In this document: in pieces, positions 28,137 to 37,228 of the stretch
Layout: every line of letters starts with the position of its first letter
Numbering within the stretch: the first letter of the stretch is position 1
Origin: Martelella mediterranea
Lineage (GTDB): Bacteria > Pseudomonadota > Alphaproteobacteria > Rhizobiales > Rhizobiaceae
Assembly (NCBI RefSeq): GCF_021021415.1
Contig: NZ_JAINWJ010000010.1
Span: forward strand, 62,001 to 126,000
Reading direction: 5' to 3'
DNA: 64,000 nt
Position numbers and translations under genes: made by a program
Notes under the pieces: generated by a model
What the model was told of the DNA's origin: nothing
Seen by the model: the letters and a program-made list of their open reading frames with translations, nothing else
Database searches by the model: none

Positions 28137-30206
28137 ATGACTGACAAAATCACGCGCGTCTCGACCGATGTCGGCGGCACCTTCACCGACCTCGTTTATT
28201 TCGAGACCGACCTTGAAACCGGCGTTCAGACCGTGCGCACGGAAAAATCCGACACCACGCCGCCGGATTTCGAAAAGGGCGTTCTCAACGTTCTGGAAAA
28301 GGCGAAGGTCGATGTCGGCTCGGTCGATTTCTTCGCCCACGGCACCACCGTCGTCATCAACGCGCTGACCGAGCGCAAGGGCGCGAAGGTCGGGCTGATC
28401 ACCACCAAGGGGTTTCGCGATTCCATCGAGATCGGTCGCGGCAACCGGCCGGACTTCTTCAATCTCAGATACAAGAAGCCGGCACCCTTCGTGGAGCGTT
28501 ACCTGCGCCGCGAGATCGTCGAGCGGATGGATTATCACGGCAACGAGGTCACGCCGCTGGACCTCGCCTCGCTCGACGAAACGCTGGAGCTGTTCCGCGC
28601 CGAAGGCATTGAGGCGATCGCGATCAGCCTGCTGCATGCCTATGCCAACCCCGAACACGAAATCCGCCTGAAGGCCGAGGTCGAGGCGCGCTGGCCCGAG
28701 GTGACGGTGGTCGCATCGCACCAGATCACCCGCGAATGGCGCGAATATGAGCGCACCAACACCGCCATCCTTTCGGCCTATGTTCAGCCCAAGGCCCAGC
28801 GTTATCTGGAGAAGCTGGAGGCCGGTTTGACCGGGAAGGGCTATTCCGGCCAGCTTTTCATCATGCAATCGAATTGCGGCGTCGATTCCCTCGATGCCAT
28901 CAAGGCCGTGCCGATCACCATGGTCGAAAGCGGCCCGGCCTCCGGCTTCTGGGGCGCGGCCGAGCTCGGCCGGATCATCGGCGAGCCGAACATCCTGGCG
29001 CTCGACATCGGCGGCACCACCGCCAAATGCTCGCTGATCGAAAACAACCAGGTGACGATCAAGACCGATTACTGGATCGAGCGCGACGGCAAATCGGCGG
29101 GTTACCCGATCATGGTGCCGGTGGTCGATCTCGTCGAGATCGGCAATGGCGGCGGGTCGATCGCCTGGGTCGACGATTTCGGCAAGCTGCATGTCGGCCC
29201 GCATTCGGCCGGCTCCACGCCCGGCCCCGCCTCATACGGACGTGGCGGCGAGGACGCGACCACCACGGACGCCAATCTCGCACTTGGCCGGATCAACAAG
29301 GACTATTTCTGCGGTGGCTCCGTCGAGGCGGATATCCCGGCGCTGGAAAACGCGCTTGGAAAGCTAGCCGAGCGCATGGGCAATTCGCCCGAGGACGTTG
29401 CGCGTGGCATCATCCGAATTGCAAATTCCAACATGGTCAACGCGCTGAAGCTGGTCTCCGTCAATCGTGGCTACGACCCGCGCGACTTCACCCTGGTGGT
29501 GTTCGGCGGCGGCGGGCCGATGCACGGCGTGGCGCTTGGCCAGGAACTGGGCGTGAAGAAGGTGGTCGTACCGCGCGGCGCGCCGGTGTTCTCCGCCTGG
29601 GGCATGATGATGTCGGACCTGCGCCGCGACTATTTCGTCACCCGCCTGATGGATAGCGCCGACCGCGAGGGCCTCGATGCCCTGCTTTCCCACACGATGG
29701 AGCGGGCGCGCGCCGAATATGCCCGCGAGGGTTTCGGCCCCGAAAAAGTTTCGCTGAAGCCGATGGTGCGCTGCCGCTACCAGAACCAGGAATTCGCCGT
29801 CGAGGTGCCGGTGCCCGCCGGCCCCGTGACCGATGAAACCCTGTCGAAGATGGTCGCGGAATTCCACGAGATCTATGAGCGCGAATATACCTATCGCCTT
29901 GCCGCCGGCGTCGAGGTTATCGGCCTGCATCTGGTCGCCGCCGCCGAGGTTGGCAAGCTCGAACTGGTGGCGCTGCCGAAAACCGGCGCAAAACTGGAGG
30001 ACGCGGTGAAGGGCAGGCGCATGGTCGACTACGCCACCGAGGGCCGGCATGAGGCCACCATCTATGACAGCACGAAATTCGAGCCGGGCATGCGGTTTAC
30101 CGGCCCCGCGGTAATCGAGGATCCGGGCACGACCATCGTTGTCCATCCCGGTAACCGCGTCTTCATCGACGATTTCGGCAACACGCATATCGAGACGAGG
30201 GGCTGA
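28137..30206 (+). CDS. Hydantoinase/oxoprolinase subunit A (HyuA)
   Basis: A 689-residue ATP-dependent amidohydrolase subunit. The N-terminal phosphate-binding segment STDVGGTFTDLVYF and the second at about residue 285 (LALDIGGTTAKCSLIE) mark the ASKHA-type ATPase of the Hydant_A family. The family opens cyclic amides with ATP hydrolysis (5-oxoproline, N-methylhydantoin, caprolactam) or, in relatives, carboxylates ketones. It works as a complex with HyuB, encoded three bases downstream. The substrate is not determined by sequence; an importer and a GAF protein in the same operon suggest an externally supplied cyclic compound. Confidence 0.9.
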   Translation: MTDKITRVSTDVGGTFTDLVYFETDLETGVQTVRTEKSDTTPPDFEKGVLNVLEKAKVDVGSVDFFAHGTTVVINALTERKGAKVGLITTKGFRDSIEIGRGNRPDFFNLRYKKPAPFVERYLRREIVERMDYHGNEVTPLDLASLDETLELFRAEGIEAIAISLLHAYANPEHEIRLKAEVEARWPEVTVVASHQITREWREYERTNTAILSAYVQPKAQRYLEKLEAGLTGKGYSGQLFIMQSNCGVDSLDAIKAVPITMVESGPASGFWGAAELGRIIGEPNILALDIGGTTAKCSLIENNQVTIKTDYWIERDGKSAGYPIMVPVVDLVEIGNGGGSIAWVDDFGKLHVGPHSAGSTPGPASYGRGGEDATTTDANLALGRINKDYFCGGSVEADIPALENALGKLAERMGNSPEDVARGIIRIANSNMVNALKLVSVNRGYDPRDFTLVVFGGGGPMHGVALGQELGVKKVVVPRGAPVFSAWGMMMSDLRRDYFVTRLMDSADREGLDALLSHTMERARAEYAREGFGPEKVSLKPMVRCRYQNQEFAVEVPVPAGPVTDETLSKMVAEFHEIYEREYTYRLAAGVEVIGLHLVAAAEVGKLELVALPKTGAKLEDAVKGRRMVDYATEGRHEATIYDSTKFEPGMRFTGPAVIEDPGTTIVVHPGNRVFIDDFGNTHIETRG

Positions 30207-30209
30207 ACC

Positions 30210-31868
30210 ATGACCGACAAGACCTTTGATCCCGTCACCTTCGACATCATCCAGAACGCGCTGGAAGCGATCGCCGACGAGATGTTCTATGCACAAGTAA
30301 AGACCTCGATGAGCGCGATCATCTACGAGGTGCTCGACCTCTCCACCTCGATCCTCAACCCGAAAGGCGAGATCGCCGCGTCGGGCGCAGGCATCCCGGC
30401 CTTCATCGGCGTACTGGACAAGGCGATCGCGGGCATTCTCGCCAAGTTCCCGCTCGAGGACATTCGCGAGGGCGATGTGTTCGCCTCAAACGACCCCTAT
30501 TTCGGCGGCGTCACACACCTCAACGACATGGTGCTGGCAGCGCCTGTCTTCCATGACGGCGTGATGGTCGCCTGGGTCGCCAATATCGCCCACTGGAACG
30601 ATGTCGGCGGCAATGTGCCCGGTTCGATGTCGGCTGAGGCCACGGAAATCTTCCAGGAAGGCATTCGCATTCCGGCGGTGAAACTGTTCACTGCGGGCGT
30701 CGAGAATTCCGCCGTCTTCGATATCATGAAGATCAATTCCCGCCTGCCGGATTACCTGAACGGCGATCTGTGGGCCGCGATCGCGGGTCTGCGCATCGGC
30801 GAGCGCCGGGTGCTGGAACTGGTCGCGAAATACGGCGCGGACACGTTCGCCGCGGCCGTGACCGACTATATGGACCTCGGCGAACGCCGCGCCCGGGCTG
30901 CACTCGCGAACATTCCCGAGGGCACTTACAGCTTTGCCGAGGAGCAGGACAGCGGCGTGGTCCACAAGGTCACGCTGACGGTCACCGCCGACGAATTCAT
31001 CGTCGACCTCACCGACAACCCGGCCCAGTCCGGTTCGCTCAACTGCTCGCGCGAGGGCACGGAGATCGCCGTGCAGCTCGCCTTCAAGGATTTCACCGAT
31101 GCCGACGCACCCGGCAATGGCGGCTTTTTCCGGCCGCTCAAGGTGGTGACCAAGCCCGGCACAATCTATCATGTCGAGGCCCCCGGCGCGCTCGGCTATT
31201 ATGCCGAGGTCGAGATCCGGCTGTTCGACATGCTGCTGCGGGCGATGGCGGAGCATTTTCCGGGCTCCGTGCCGGCCGGCAATTTCGCCTCGATCTGCGG
31301 CACCAATATCGGCGGTCCGCATCCCGATACCGGCCGCCACTACACTATCGTCGAGCCGCAGGTCGGCGGCTGGGGCGCGTGGGAAGGCTCCGACGGCGTG
31401 TCGGGCCAGTTCTCCGGCTTCCACGGCGAGACCTTCAACTGCCCGGCCGAGGTCGCCGAGGCCCGCTACGGGCTGGGGATCGAGCAGGTGGCGCTGAATT
31501 CCGAACCTGGTGGCGAGGGCCAGTGGCGCGGCGGCAAGGGCATCGAGGTGCATTACCGGGTCCGCGCCGACAACAACTTCCTCTCGGTCGGCTACACCCG
31601 CTCGCGCATGCCGCCCTGGGGCGCTTCCGGCGGGCTGGACGGCTCGGTCAACTACGTCGAGGTGATGCGCCGTGACGGGACCCGCGACCGCCATGCCTTC
31701 ACCACCAATCTCACGGTCAACGAAGGCGACATCATCCGCGTCGTCACCGGCAATGGCGGCGGGTACGGCGATCCGCGTGAGCGCAGCCGCGCCGATATCG
31801 AGCGTGACCTGAAGAATGACTACCTCACGCCCGAACGCGCCAAGGAAATCTACGGCTACGACGCCTGA
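30210..31868 (+). CDS. Hydantoinase/oxoprolinase subunit B (HyuB)
   Basis: A 552-residue partner of HyuA. Family motifs: FDIIQNALEAIADEMFYAQVKTSMSAIIYE, SNDPYFGGVTHLNDMVLAAPVFHDG (metal/active-site region) and the C-terminal GEGQWRGGKGIEVHYRV plus GNGGGYGDPRER. It is separated from hyuA by three bases and ends the operon. It probably supplies the amide-hydrolysing site while HyuA uses ATP. Confidence 0.92.
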   Translation: MTDKTFDPVTFDIIQNALEAIADEMFYAQVKTSMSAIIYEVLDLSTSILNPKGEIAASGAGIPAFIGVLDKAIAGILAKFPLEDIREGDVFASNDPYFGGVTHLNDMVLAAPVFHDGVMVAWVANIAHWNDVGGNVPGSMSAEATEIFQEGIRIPAVKLFTAGVENSAVFDIMKINSRLPDYLNGDLWAAIAGLRIGERRVLELVAKYGADTFAAAVTDYMDLGERRARAALANIPEGTYSFAEEQDSGVVHKVTLTVTADEFIVDLTDNPAQSGSLNCSREGTEIAVQLAFKDFTDADAPGNGGFFRPLKVVTKPGTIYHVEAPGALGYYAEVEIRLFDMLLRAMAEHFPGSVPAGNFASICGTNIGGPHPDTGRHYTIVEPQVGGWGAWEGSDGVSGQFSGFHGETFNCPAEVAEARYGLGIEQVALNSEPGGEGQWRGGKGIEVHYRVRADNNFLSVGYTRSRMPPWGASGGLDGSVNYVEVMRRDGTRDRHAFTTNLTVNEGDIIRVVTGNGGGYGDPRERSRADIERDLKNDYLTPERAKEIYGYDA

Positions 31869-31939
31869 CCGACCGGGCGGTGTACGCCTGCCATCCCGCG
31901 CCATTGTGGCAAGGGATGGTGCGGCTTGGACAGAGCTGC

Positions 31940-32784
31940 TGTCTTGCGCGGCTCCGGCATCCCTTCGATCGGGTCTCTTGTATTAGCATGCCGGGCATCT
32001 TCGAGACGCGTCATGCGAGCATTGTCGCGCCTTCGGTGGCAAGACGCCAATGAGATCGAGAGGACGAACGTCGCAGTCTCTCTGCTGGGTCTTGTTTTGC
32101 CGCTAAGGCCATTGCAGCTGTGCATTTTGAAGGCGAACTCCTTTGGAATCCTGGCTGCAAGTATTATGGCCTCGCTTCGAGGAGTGTGTCGGCCGCCGCG
32201 TCGGAGAGGGAACAGGCCGCATACATTTCTTCGGCGCGGACGGCGGACACGTCAGCGGCCCTCGAACTGGCCGGGTCGCACCTGGCCAGCGCCTCAAGGA
32301 GGTCGAGTTCGAGTGCCGGAAGTCTAATCTGCCGCACCTGCGACAGAGTGACCGTGATCGCTTGGAAATCGTAGCTGCCATTTTGAAGCAGCGACGCCAA
32401 CACGGGCGAGAATCGCGATGAGCGCATCGTTCCGAACGGAATCGTTCCCGATCTCCTGGCCGATGCGCGGGTCTTGTAGCGAACGAGAGACTGTGCCGTG
32501 ACCCTGGCACTAGCCTGATCGCAGGCGTCAAAGGGTGAGACTGGTAAGGACTGCATGGCAGCCAGATCGCGCTGCAGCCGTTCACCGATCGTCTCGCTCT
32601 CACCGCGCAGCCTGTCTCCATGGCGCTTGCGGCACTGTTCTTCCAGAAAGGCATTGAAAGCATCCCAGGTCGCAAACTGCGGGATGGGCACCATGACGTT
32701 ACGCCGGGCATAGCCCATGTGGCCCTCGACGAGGCAGTAGTGACCATAGACCTTATAATGCACATATGTGCATATTATCTCCAA
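31940..32784 (-). mobile_element. Decayed IS21-like element (istA relic, possible istB relic)
   Basis: On the minus strand 32164-32784 encodes a fragment with VEGHMGYARRNVMVPIPQF, WDAFNAFLEEQCRKRHGDRLRGESETIGERLQRDL and DACDQASARVTAQSLVRYKT, which read as the central part of an IS21-family IstA transposase. The N-terminus with the HTH and the catalytic core is missing, and after about residue 105 the sequence no longer follows the family. Further along (about 31946-32035) RRRDNARMTRLEDARHA resembles IstB, in the expected istA-istB order, but this is weak. No terminal repeats were found. Confidence 0.55.
32759..32772. promoter_or_regulatory. TGCACATATGTGCA palindrome, candidate operator 1
   Basis: Perfect 14-bp palindrome (16 bp with the flanking A/T pair) upstream of the phosphoester importer operon. 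It shares the GCAC-N4-GTGC pattern with 32846-32857 and, with one mismatch, with the LacI promoter at 44653-44664. Confidence 0.5.
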
Positions 32785-33066
32785 AAATTATTCTTGTTTT
32801 ATAAAATAGTATTTTAAATCAAAAAGTTATGACGATATAGAAGATGCACACAAGTGCTATATCTATCTTTTTCTCTTTGACATCGCCCGTTATTGCTGCG
32901 AATGTGAGGCCCAAATTGTCGGGTAGCAGCCGCATGGCTTTCAGGGATGCAAGGGAGTGCATCGAATTAGAACGGTCAGATGGCCTGCTCGATCCGTCAT
33001 GCTTGGGAGGAAATAGATGAAACAAAACCTTTTGCCGCACACACTTGCGCATGCGAGGTTTGCTCG
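32785..33066. other. AT-rich promoter region of the phosphoester operon
   Basis: 282 bases before the importer permease. The first 100 bases are strikingly AT-rich for this window. A GCAC-N4-GTGC repeat (32846-32857) and a TTGACA -35-like hexamer (32877-32882) are present; the matching -10 is poor. No gene seen. Confidence 0.5.
32845..32858. promoter_or_regulatory. TGCACACAAGTGCT, candidate operator 2
   Basis: Second GCAC-N4-GTGC site, 86 bases (about eight helical turns) from the palindrome at 32759-32772, in the same promoter region. Confidence 0.45.
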
Positions 33067-34899
33067 ATGAGCCACGCCGCAGAACCCGTAGGCCGGCCGG
33101 TCAAAACGAGTTGGGTGACGAGGCTGAAATACCGCACCCGGATCGCGATGCGGGAGCCGACCACGGTGATCGGCCTGCTGATGGCGGCCCTGTTCACCTA
33201 TCTGATCGTCGTTCCGATCATCTCGATCCTGCTCGACGCCGTGCAGACGCAGTTCGGCGATGCGCGTCGCACCGGAACCGCCGTCGGCGAGTGGACCTCC
33301 TACTACCTGCACAGGACATTCTTCTCCCCTGTCGCCCGCGACATGTTCTGGGAGCCGTTGCGCAACACGCTCAGCGTCGCCTTCGGCGCGATCATCGTAT
33401 CGGTAATCGTCGGCGGCATCCTCGCCTGGCTGATCAGCCGCACCGACATGTTCGCAAGGCGCTGGTTCGCGACCGCGCTGATCGTGCCCTACATGCTGCC
33501 GGCCTGGACCTTCGCGCTGGCCTGGACCACGCTGTTCAAGAACCGCACGGTCGGCGGCCAGCAGGGCTGGGTCGAGGCGATGGGTTTCTCGCCGCCGGAC
33601 TGGCTGGCCTATGGCCAGGTGCCGATCACCATCATTCTGGCGCTGCATTATACGCCCTTCATCATCCTGCTGTTCGGCAGCGCGCTGCGCCGCTTCGACA
33701 GCCAGCTCGAGGACAGCGCGCGCATGCTCGGCGCCAGCCGCGGCCGGATCGCCTGGTCGATCGTGCTGCCGCTGATGAAACCGGCGCTGATCTCGGCGAT
33801 CGTGCTGATCTTCGCAAAATGCCTCGGCGAGTTCGGCGTCGCCTATGTGCTGGGCCTGCCGGTGAAGTTCGACGTGCTCGCCACCTCGCTCTACCGCAAC
33901 CTCGGCTCGCGCCAGACCGGCGTTGCCGGCGTTCTCGCCGCATCGATCATGATCCTCGGCATCATGACGCTGCTGATCGACGCCTATCTGATCCGCGAGG
34001 CGCGCCGGTTCGTCACCGTCGGCTCCAAGGGGTCGATGAACCGGCTGAGCCGGCTGCGCGGCCTGCGGCTGCCGGCAACCGGCTTCGCCGCCTTCATCTT
34101 CCTGATCAGCGTCGGCCTGCCGGTCCTGACCCTGTTCCTGTCCACCGTCATGCACGTTCCGGCGCGCTTTACCTGGGACAATTTCACGCTGGATTACTGG
34201 CTCGGCACCAATCTGGACACGGTCGCGCTGCAGCAGGGCATCCTGTTGACGCCGGAGCTCTGGAGCGCTGCCTGGAACACACTTTGGATCGTCGGCTCGG
34301 CCTCGGTCGTGTCGGGCCTGCTTGGCCTGTTGGTCGGCTATGCCGTGGTGCGCACGCCGCTGCGCCCGCTCGGCACTTTCCTCAGGCAGGTGACCTTCTT
34401 CCCCTATCTGGTGCCGGGCATCGCGTTTGCCGCCGCCTATCTGTCGCTGTTTGCCGTGCAGCGCGGCCCGATACCGGCGCTTTACGGCACGATGGCGATC
34501 CTGATCCTCGCGCTGATCGCCGATCAGATGCCCTATGCCTCGCGCGCCGGCATCTCGGCGATGATGCAGCTCGGCAAGGAGCCGGAGGAGGCCGCGCAGG
34601 TCGCGGGATCGGGCTGGTTCCACCGGATGACCCGCATCGTGGTGCCGATCCAGAAGGGATCGCTGGTCACCGGCGTGCTGCTGCCGTTCATCTCGGGCAT
34701 CAAGGGCCTCAGCCTGTTCGTGGTGCTGGCCGTCCCTTCCACCGACGTGCTGACGACCTATTCGCTGCGGCTCGTCGACTACAACTACACCCAGGCCGCC
34801 AATGCGGTGGTCCTGATCGTCGCGGGGCTCGCCTATTTCGGCACGCTCGCGGCACAGAAACTCACCAAGACAAATCTCGCCGAAGGCCTGGGAGGATAA
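33067..34899 (+). CDS. Fused ABC transporter permease (ferric/phosphonate type, two permease domains)
   Basis: A 610-residue membrane protein holding two six-helix permease domains, as in FbpB, ThiP and aminoethylphosphonate importers. Each half has its own coupling loop: DSARMLGASRGRIAWSIVLPLMKP in the first and EAAQVAGSGWFHRMTRIVVPIQKG in the second. ATG 33067 follows GAGG at eight bases and puts about 30 residues before the first helix; an in-frame ATG at 32980 would add an unlikely Cys-rich stretch. First gene of an operon containing three binding proteins and four phosphatases, so the substrate is probably a phosphorylated organic compound rather than iron. Confidence 0.88.
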   Translation: MSHAAEPVGRPVKTSWVTRLKYRTRIAMREPTTVIGLLMAALFTYLIVVPIISILLDAVQTQFGDARRTGTAVGEWTSYYLHRTFFSPVARDMFWEPLRNTLSVAFGAIIVSVIVGGILAWLISRTDMFARRWFATALIVPYMLPAWTFALAWTTLFKNRTVGGQQGWVEAMGFSPPDWLAYGQVPITIILALHYTPFIILLFGSALRRFDSQLEDSARMLGASRGRIAWSIVLPLMKPALISAIVLIFAKCLGEFGVAYVLGLPVKFDVLATSLYRNLGSRQTGVAGVLAASIMILGIMTLLIDAYLIREARRFVTVGSKGSMNRLSRLRGLRLPATGFAAFIFLISVGLPVLTLFLSTVMHVPARFTWDNFTLDYWLGTNLDTVALQQGILLTPELWSAAWNTLWIVGSASVVSGLLGLLVGYAVVRTPLRPLGTFLRQVTFFPYLVPGIAFAAAYLSLFAVQRGPIPALYGTMAILILALIADQMPYASRAGISAMMQLGKEPEEAAQVAGSGWFHRMTRIVVPIQKGSLVTGVLLPFISGIKGLSLFVVLAVPSTDVLTTYSLRLVDYNYTQAANAVVLIVAGLAYFGTLAAQKLTKTNLAEGLGG

Positions 34900-34902
34900 G
34901 CC

Positions 34903-36021
34903 ATGCCGGGAATTACGCTGAAGAACATCAAGAAGAGTTACGGCGCCTATGAGGCGATCCACAAGCTGGACCTTTCGGTGGCGGACGGAGAGTTCCTCTG
35001 CCTGCTCGGCCCCTCGGGCTGCGGCAAGACCACGACGCTCAGAATGATCGCGGGTCTGGAGAACCTGTCCAGCGGCGAACTTGCCGTGGGCGACCGCGTG
35101 GTCGACTGCCCCGAAACCGCCACCTTCGTCGCGCCCGAAAAGCGCGGCATGGGCCTGGTGTTCCAGAGCTACGCGCTGTGGCCGCACCTGACCATCGAGC
35201 AGAATGTCGAGTTTGGCCTCAAGCTGCGCAAAGTGGCCAAGGCCGAGCGCCAGAAACGCACCGCCGAGGTGATGGAGGCGCTCGGCATCGGCAAATACGG
35301 CAAACGCTACCCCTCGCAGCTTTCGGGCGGCCAGCAGCAGCGCGTGGCGCTCGCCCGCATGCTGGCGGTGAACCCGAGCGTGCTGCTTCTCGATGAACCG
35401 CTGTCGAACCTCGACGCCCGCCTGCGTCTTGAAATGCGGGCGGAACTGAAACGCATCCACACCCAGTTCTCGACCACCATCGTGTTCGTCACCCACGACC
35501 AGTGGGAGGCGATGACGCTTGCCGACACGATCGCGGTGATGAACGAGGGCACGCTGCAGCAACTCGGCACGCCCGACGACATATACGAGCGGCCCGCCAA
35601 CCGCTTCGTCGCGGAATTCGTCGGCTCGCCGCCGATCAACATCCTCGATTTCGAGCGCAAGGATGAACTGGTCCAGACCGTGATGCGCTTTCTTGCCAGG
35701 CGCCATCCGGAGATTTCGGGCATCGGCTCCGTCGGCATCCGTCCCGAGGCGATTTCGCTGGTCGCCGGCAAGGACGACCTCGCCGACAGCGATTTCGGCG
35801 CGCCGGCGCGGGTGGCCGCGATCCTGCCCACCGGCGGAAGCTGGATCATCGAGCTCGAGACCGGCAACGAGGTGATCTTCATGAACACGCATGTGGCGCC
35901 CACCGTGCGCGAGGGCGACCGGATGTATTTCCGCGTTCCGGCGCGCGCGCTCAACGTCTTCGACGCCAAGGGCGACCGCATCCGCGCGGCGGACGAAGTT
36001 CTGGCCGCGGCCGCCGCTTAA
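34903..36021 (+). CDS. ABC transporter ATPase (FbpC/PotA type)
   Basis: A 372-residue ATPase. Walker A GPSGCGKTTT, Q-loop FQSYALWPHL, signature LSGGQQQRVALARM and Walker B LLLDEPLSNLDARLR. An OB-fold regulatory C-terminus (about 240-372) includes VGIRPEAISL. It lies three bases after the permease gene. It powers the importer served by the three tandem binding proteins. Confidence 0.92.
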   Translation: MPGITLKNIKKSYGAYEAIHKLDLSVADGEFLCLLGPSGCGKTTTLRMIAGLENLSSGELAVGDRVVDCPETATFVAPEKRGMGLVFQSYALWPHLTIEQNVEFGLKLRKVAKAERQKRTAEVMEALGIGKYGKRYPSQLSGGQQQRVALARMLAVNPSVLLLDEPLSNLDARLRLEMRAELKRIHTQFSTTIVFVTHDQWEAMTLADTIAVMNEGTLQQLGTPDDIYERPANRFVAEFVGSPPINILDFERKDELVQTVMRFLARRHPEISGIGSVGIRPEAISLVAGKDDLADSDFGAPARVAAILPTGGSWIIELETGNEVIFMNTHVAPTVREGDRMYFRVPARALNVFDAKGDRIRAADEVLAAAAA

Positions 36022-36049
36022 ACCACTGTTTCAAAGGGAGGAGAAACAT

Positions 36050-37171
36050 TTGACCATCAAACTGAAAACCGCCACCGCGCTCGCGACGTTGGCCATCGGG
36101 GTCGCGCTTGGCGGCGCGGCTGAGGCCCAGGAGAGCGAGTTCAATCTCGACGCGCTTGTCGAGGCCGCACGGGCCGAGCCGCCGATCACCGTCTATGCGG
36201 TCACCGGCAAGATCGTGCGCACCGCCGAGGCCTTCACCGCGCTCTACGGCGTGGAGGCCACCGGCAAGAAGGTGAACGAGGCCGACCAGATCGACCTGAT
36301 GATCCGCGAATATCAGGCCGGCAACATCGTCGGCGATCTGAGCGTGGCCGCCGATGTCGGCTCGATCATGGCGCAGCTGATCCCGGAAGGGATCGTCACA
36401 AGCTGGCTGCCGCCGGACCTTGCGGGCAACATTCCAGAAGGCCAGCAGGACCCGCTGGTCGTGGTCTCGGACCCGCATGTCTGGGCCTATTCAACGGAGG
36501 CTTATGACACCTGCCCGGTCGACAACATCTGGGCCCTGACCGAGCCGGAATGGCACGGCAAGGTCGCCATGCTCGACCCGCTGGTGAAACCCAATTACGC
36601 CGACTGGTTCAACCAGCTCGAAACCCATCACGACGACGCCATGGCGGAAGCCTACGAGGCCCATTTCGGCAAACCGATCGATCGGTCGGAGGAAAGCGCA
36701 ACCCAACAATGGGTGCGGATGTATGGCGAGAACGCGCCGCTTCTTGGCGACAGCACCTCGGTGGCCGAAGCCGTGGGCGCGGTCGGGCAGGCAGAACCGT
36801 TCTTCGGCATCATGTCCACAGCCAAGTTCCGCTCCAATGAGAGCGGCGAAACCGCGCTCGGCATCTGCGGCGGCATGCAGCCCTTTGCCGGCTGGCTCTA
36901 TCCGGGTCTCGCCGTGATGGCTTCCGGCACCGACAGCCCGAACGCGGCGAAGCTCTTCGTCCACTACCTGCTCAGCGAAGAGGGCATCGCGCCGATGTCG
37001 GTCGACGGCAAGGTCTCGTCCAACGCCGCCGTGCCGGCCAATCCGGATGAAGTATCGGGCGTGGCCGACTACATGGACGAACTGATGGTCTACGACACCG
37101 CCACCGCGGCGGAAGACTTCGACAAGCGCCAGGACTGGCAGGATTTCTGGCGCATTCACTACAGCCGATAA
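36050..37171 (+). CDS. Substrate-binding protein 1 of tandem triplet
   Basis: A 373-residue periplasmic protein. Start is TTG 36050, preceded by a strong GGGAGGAG; no ATG lies at a suitable place. Signal peptide about 1-27 (ATALATLAIGVALGGAAEAQ). The body follows the ferric-type (SBP_bac_6-like) fold: PPITVYAVTGKIVRTAEAFTALYGVEA, YDTCPVDNIWALTEPEWHGKVAMLDP, DSPNAAKLFVHYLLSEEGIAP, ending RQDWQDFWRIHYSR. It is clearly paralogous to the two genes after it but the most divergent at the N-terminal ligand side (AVTGKIVRT instead of DSTGKIV). Confidence 0.85.
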   Translation: MTIKLKTATALATLAIGVALGGAAEAQESEFNLDALVEAARAEPPITVYAVTGKIVRTAEAFTALYGVEATGKKVNEADQIDLMIREYQAGNIVGDLSVAADVGSIMAQLIPEGIVTSWLPPDLAGNIPEGQQDPLVVVSDPHVWAYSTEAYDTCPVDNIWALTEPEWHGKVAMLDPLVKPNYADWFNQLETHHDDAMAEAYEAHFGKPIDRSEESATQQWVRMYGENAPLLGDSTSVAEAVGAVGQAEPFFGIMSTAKFRSNESGETALGICGGMQPFAGWLYPGLAVMASGTDSPNAAKLFVHYLLSEEGIAPMSVDGKVSSNAAVPANPDEVSGVADYMDELMVYDTATAAEDFDKRQDWQDFWRIHYSR

Positions 37172-37176
37172 ATGCC

Positions 37177-37197
37177 GGCCCGCCGGAGGAGCGGGCC
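37177..37197 (+). terminator. Intercistronic hairpin after binding protein 1
   Basis: Stem GGCCCGC / GCGGGCC with a 7-base loop between the first and second binding-protein genes. No T-tract. Confidence 0.5.
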
Positions 37198-37228
37198 GCA
37201 ACCATTTCAACGGGAGGAGAGGAAAGAC

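Noticed and set aside
32941-35892. 983-codon open frame on the minus strand
   Set aside because: Antisense to the fused permease and ATPase; low-complexity Arg/His/Gln/Asp-rich translation without domains.
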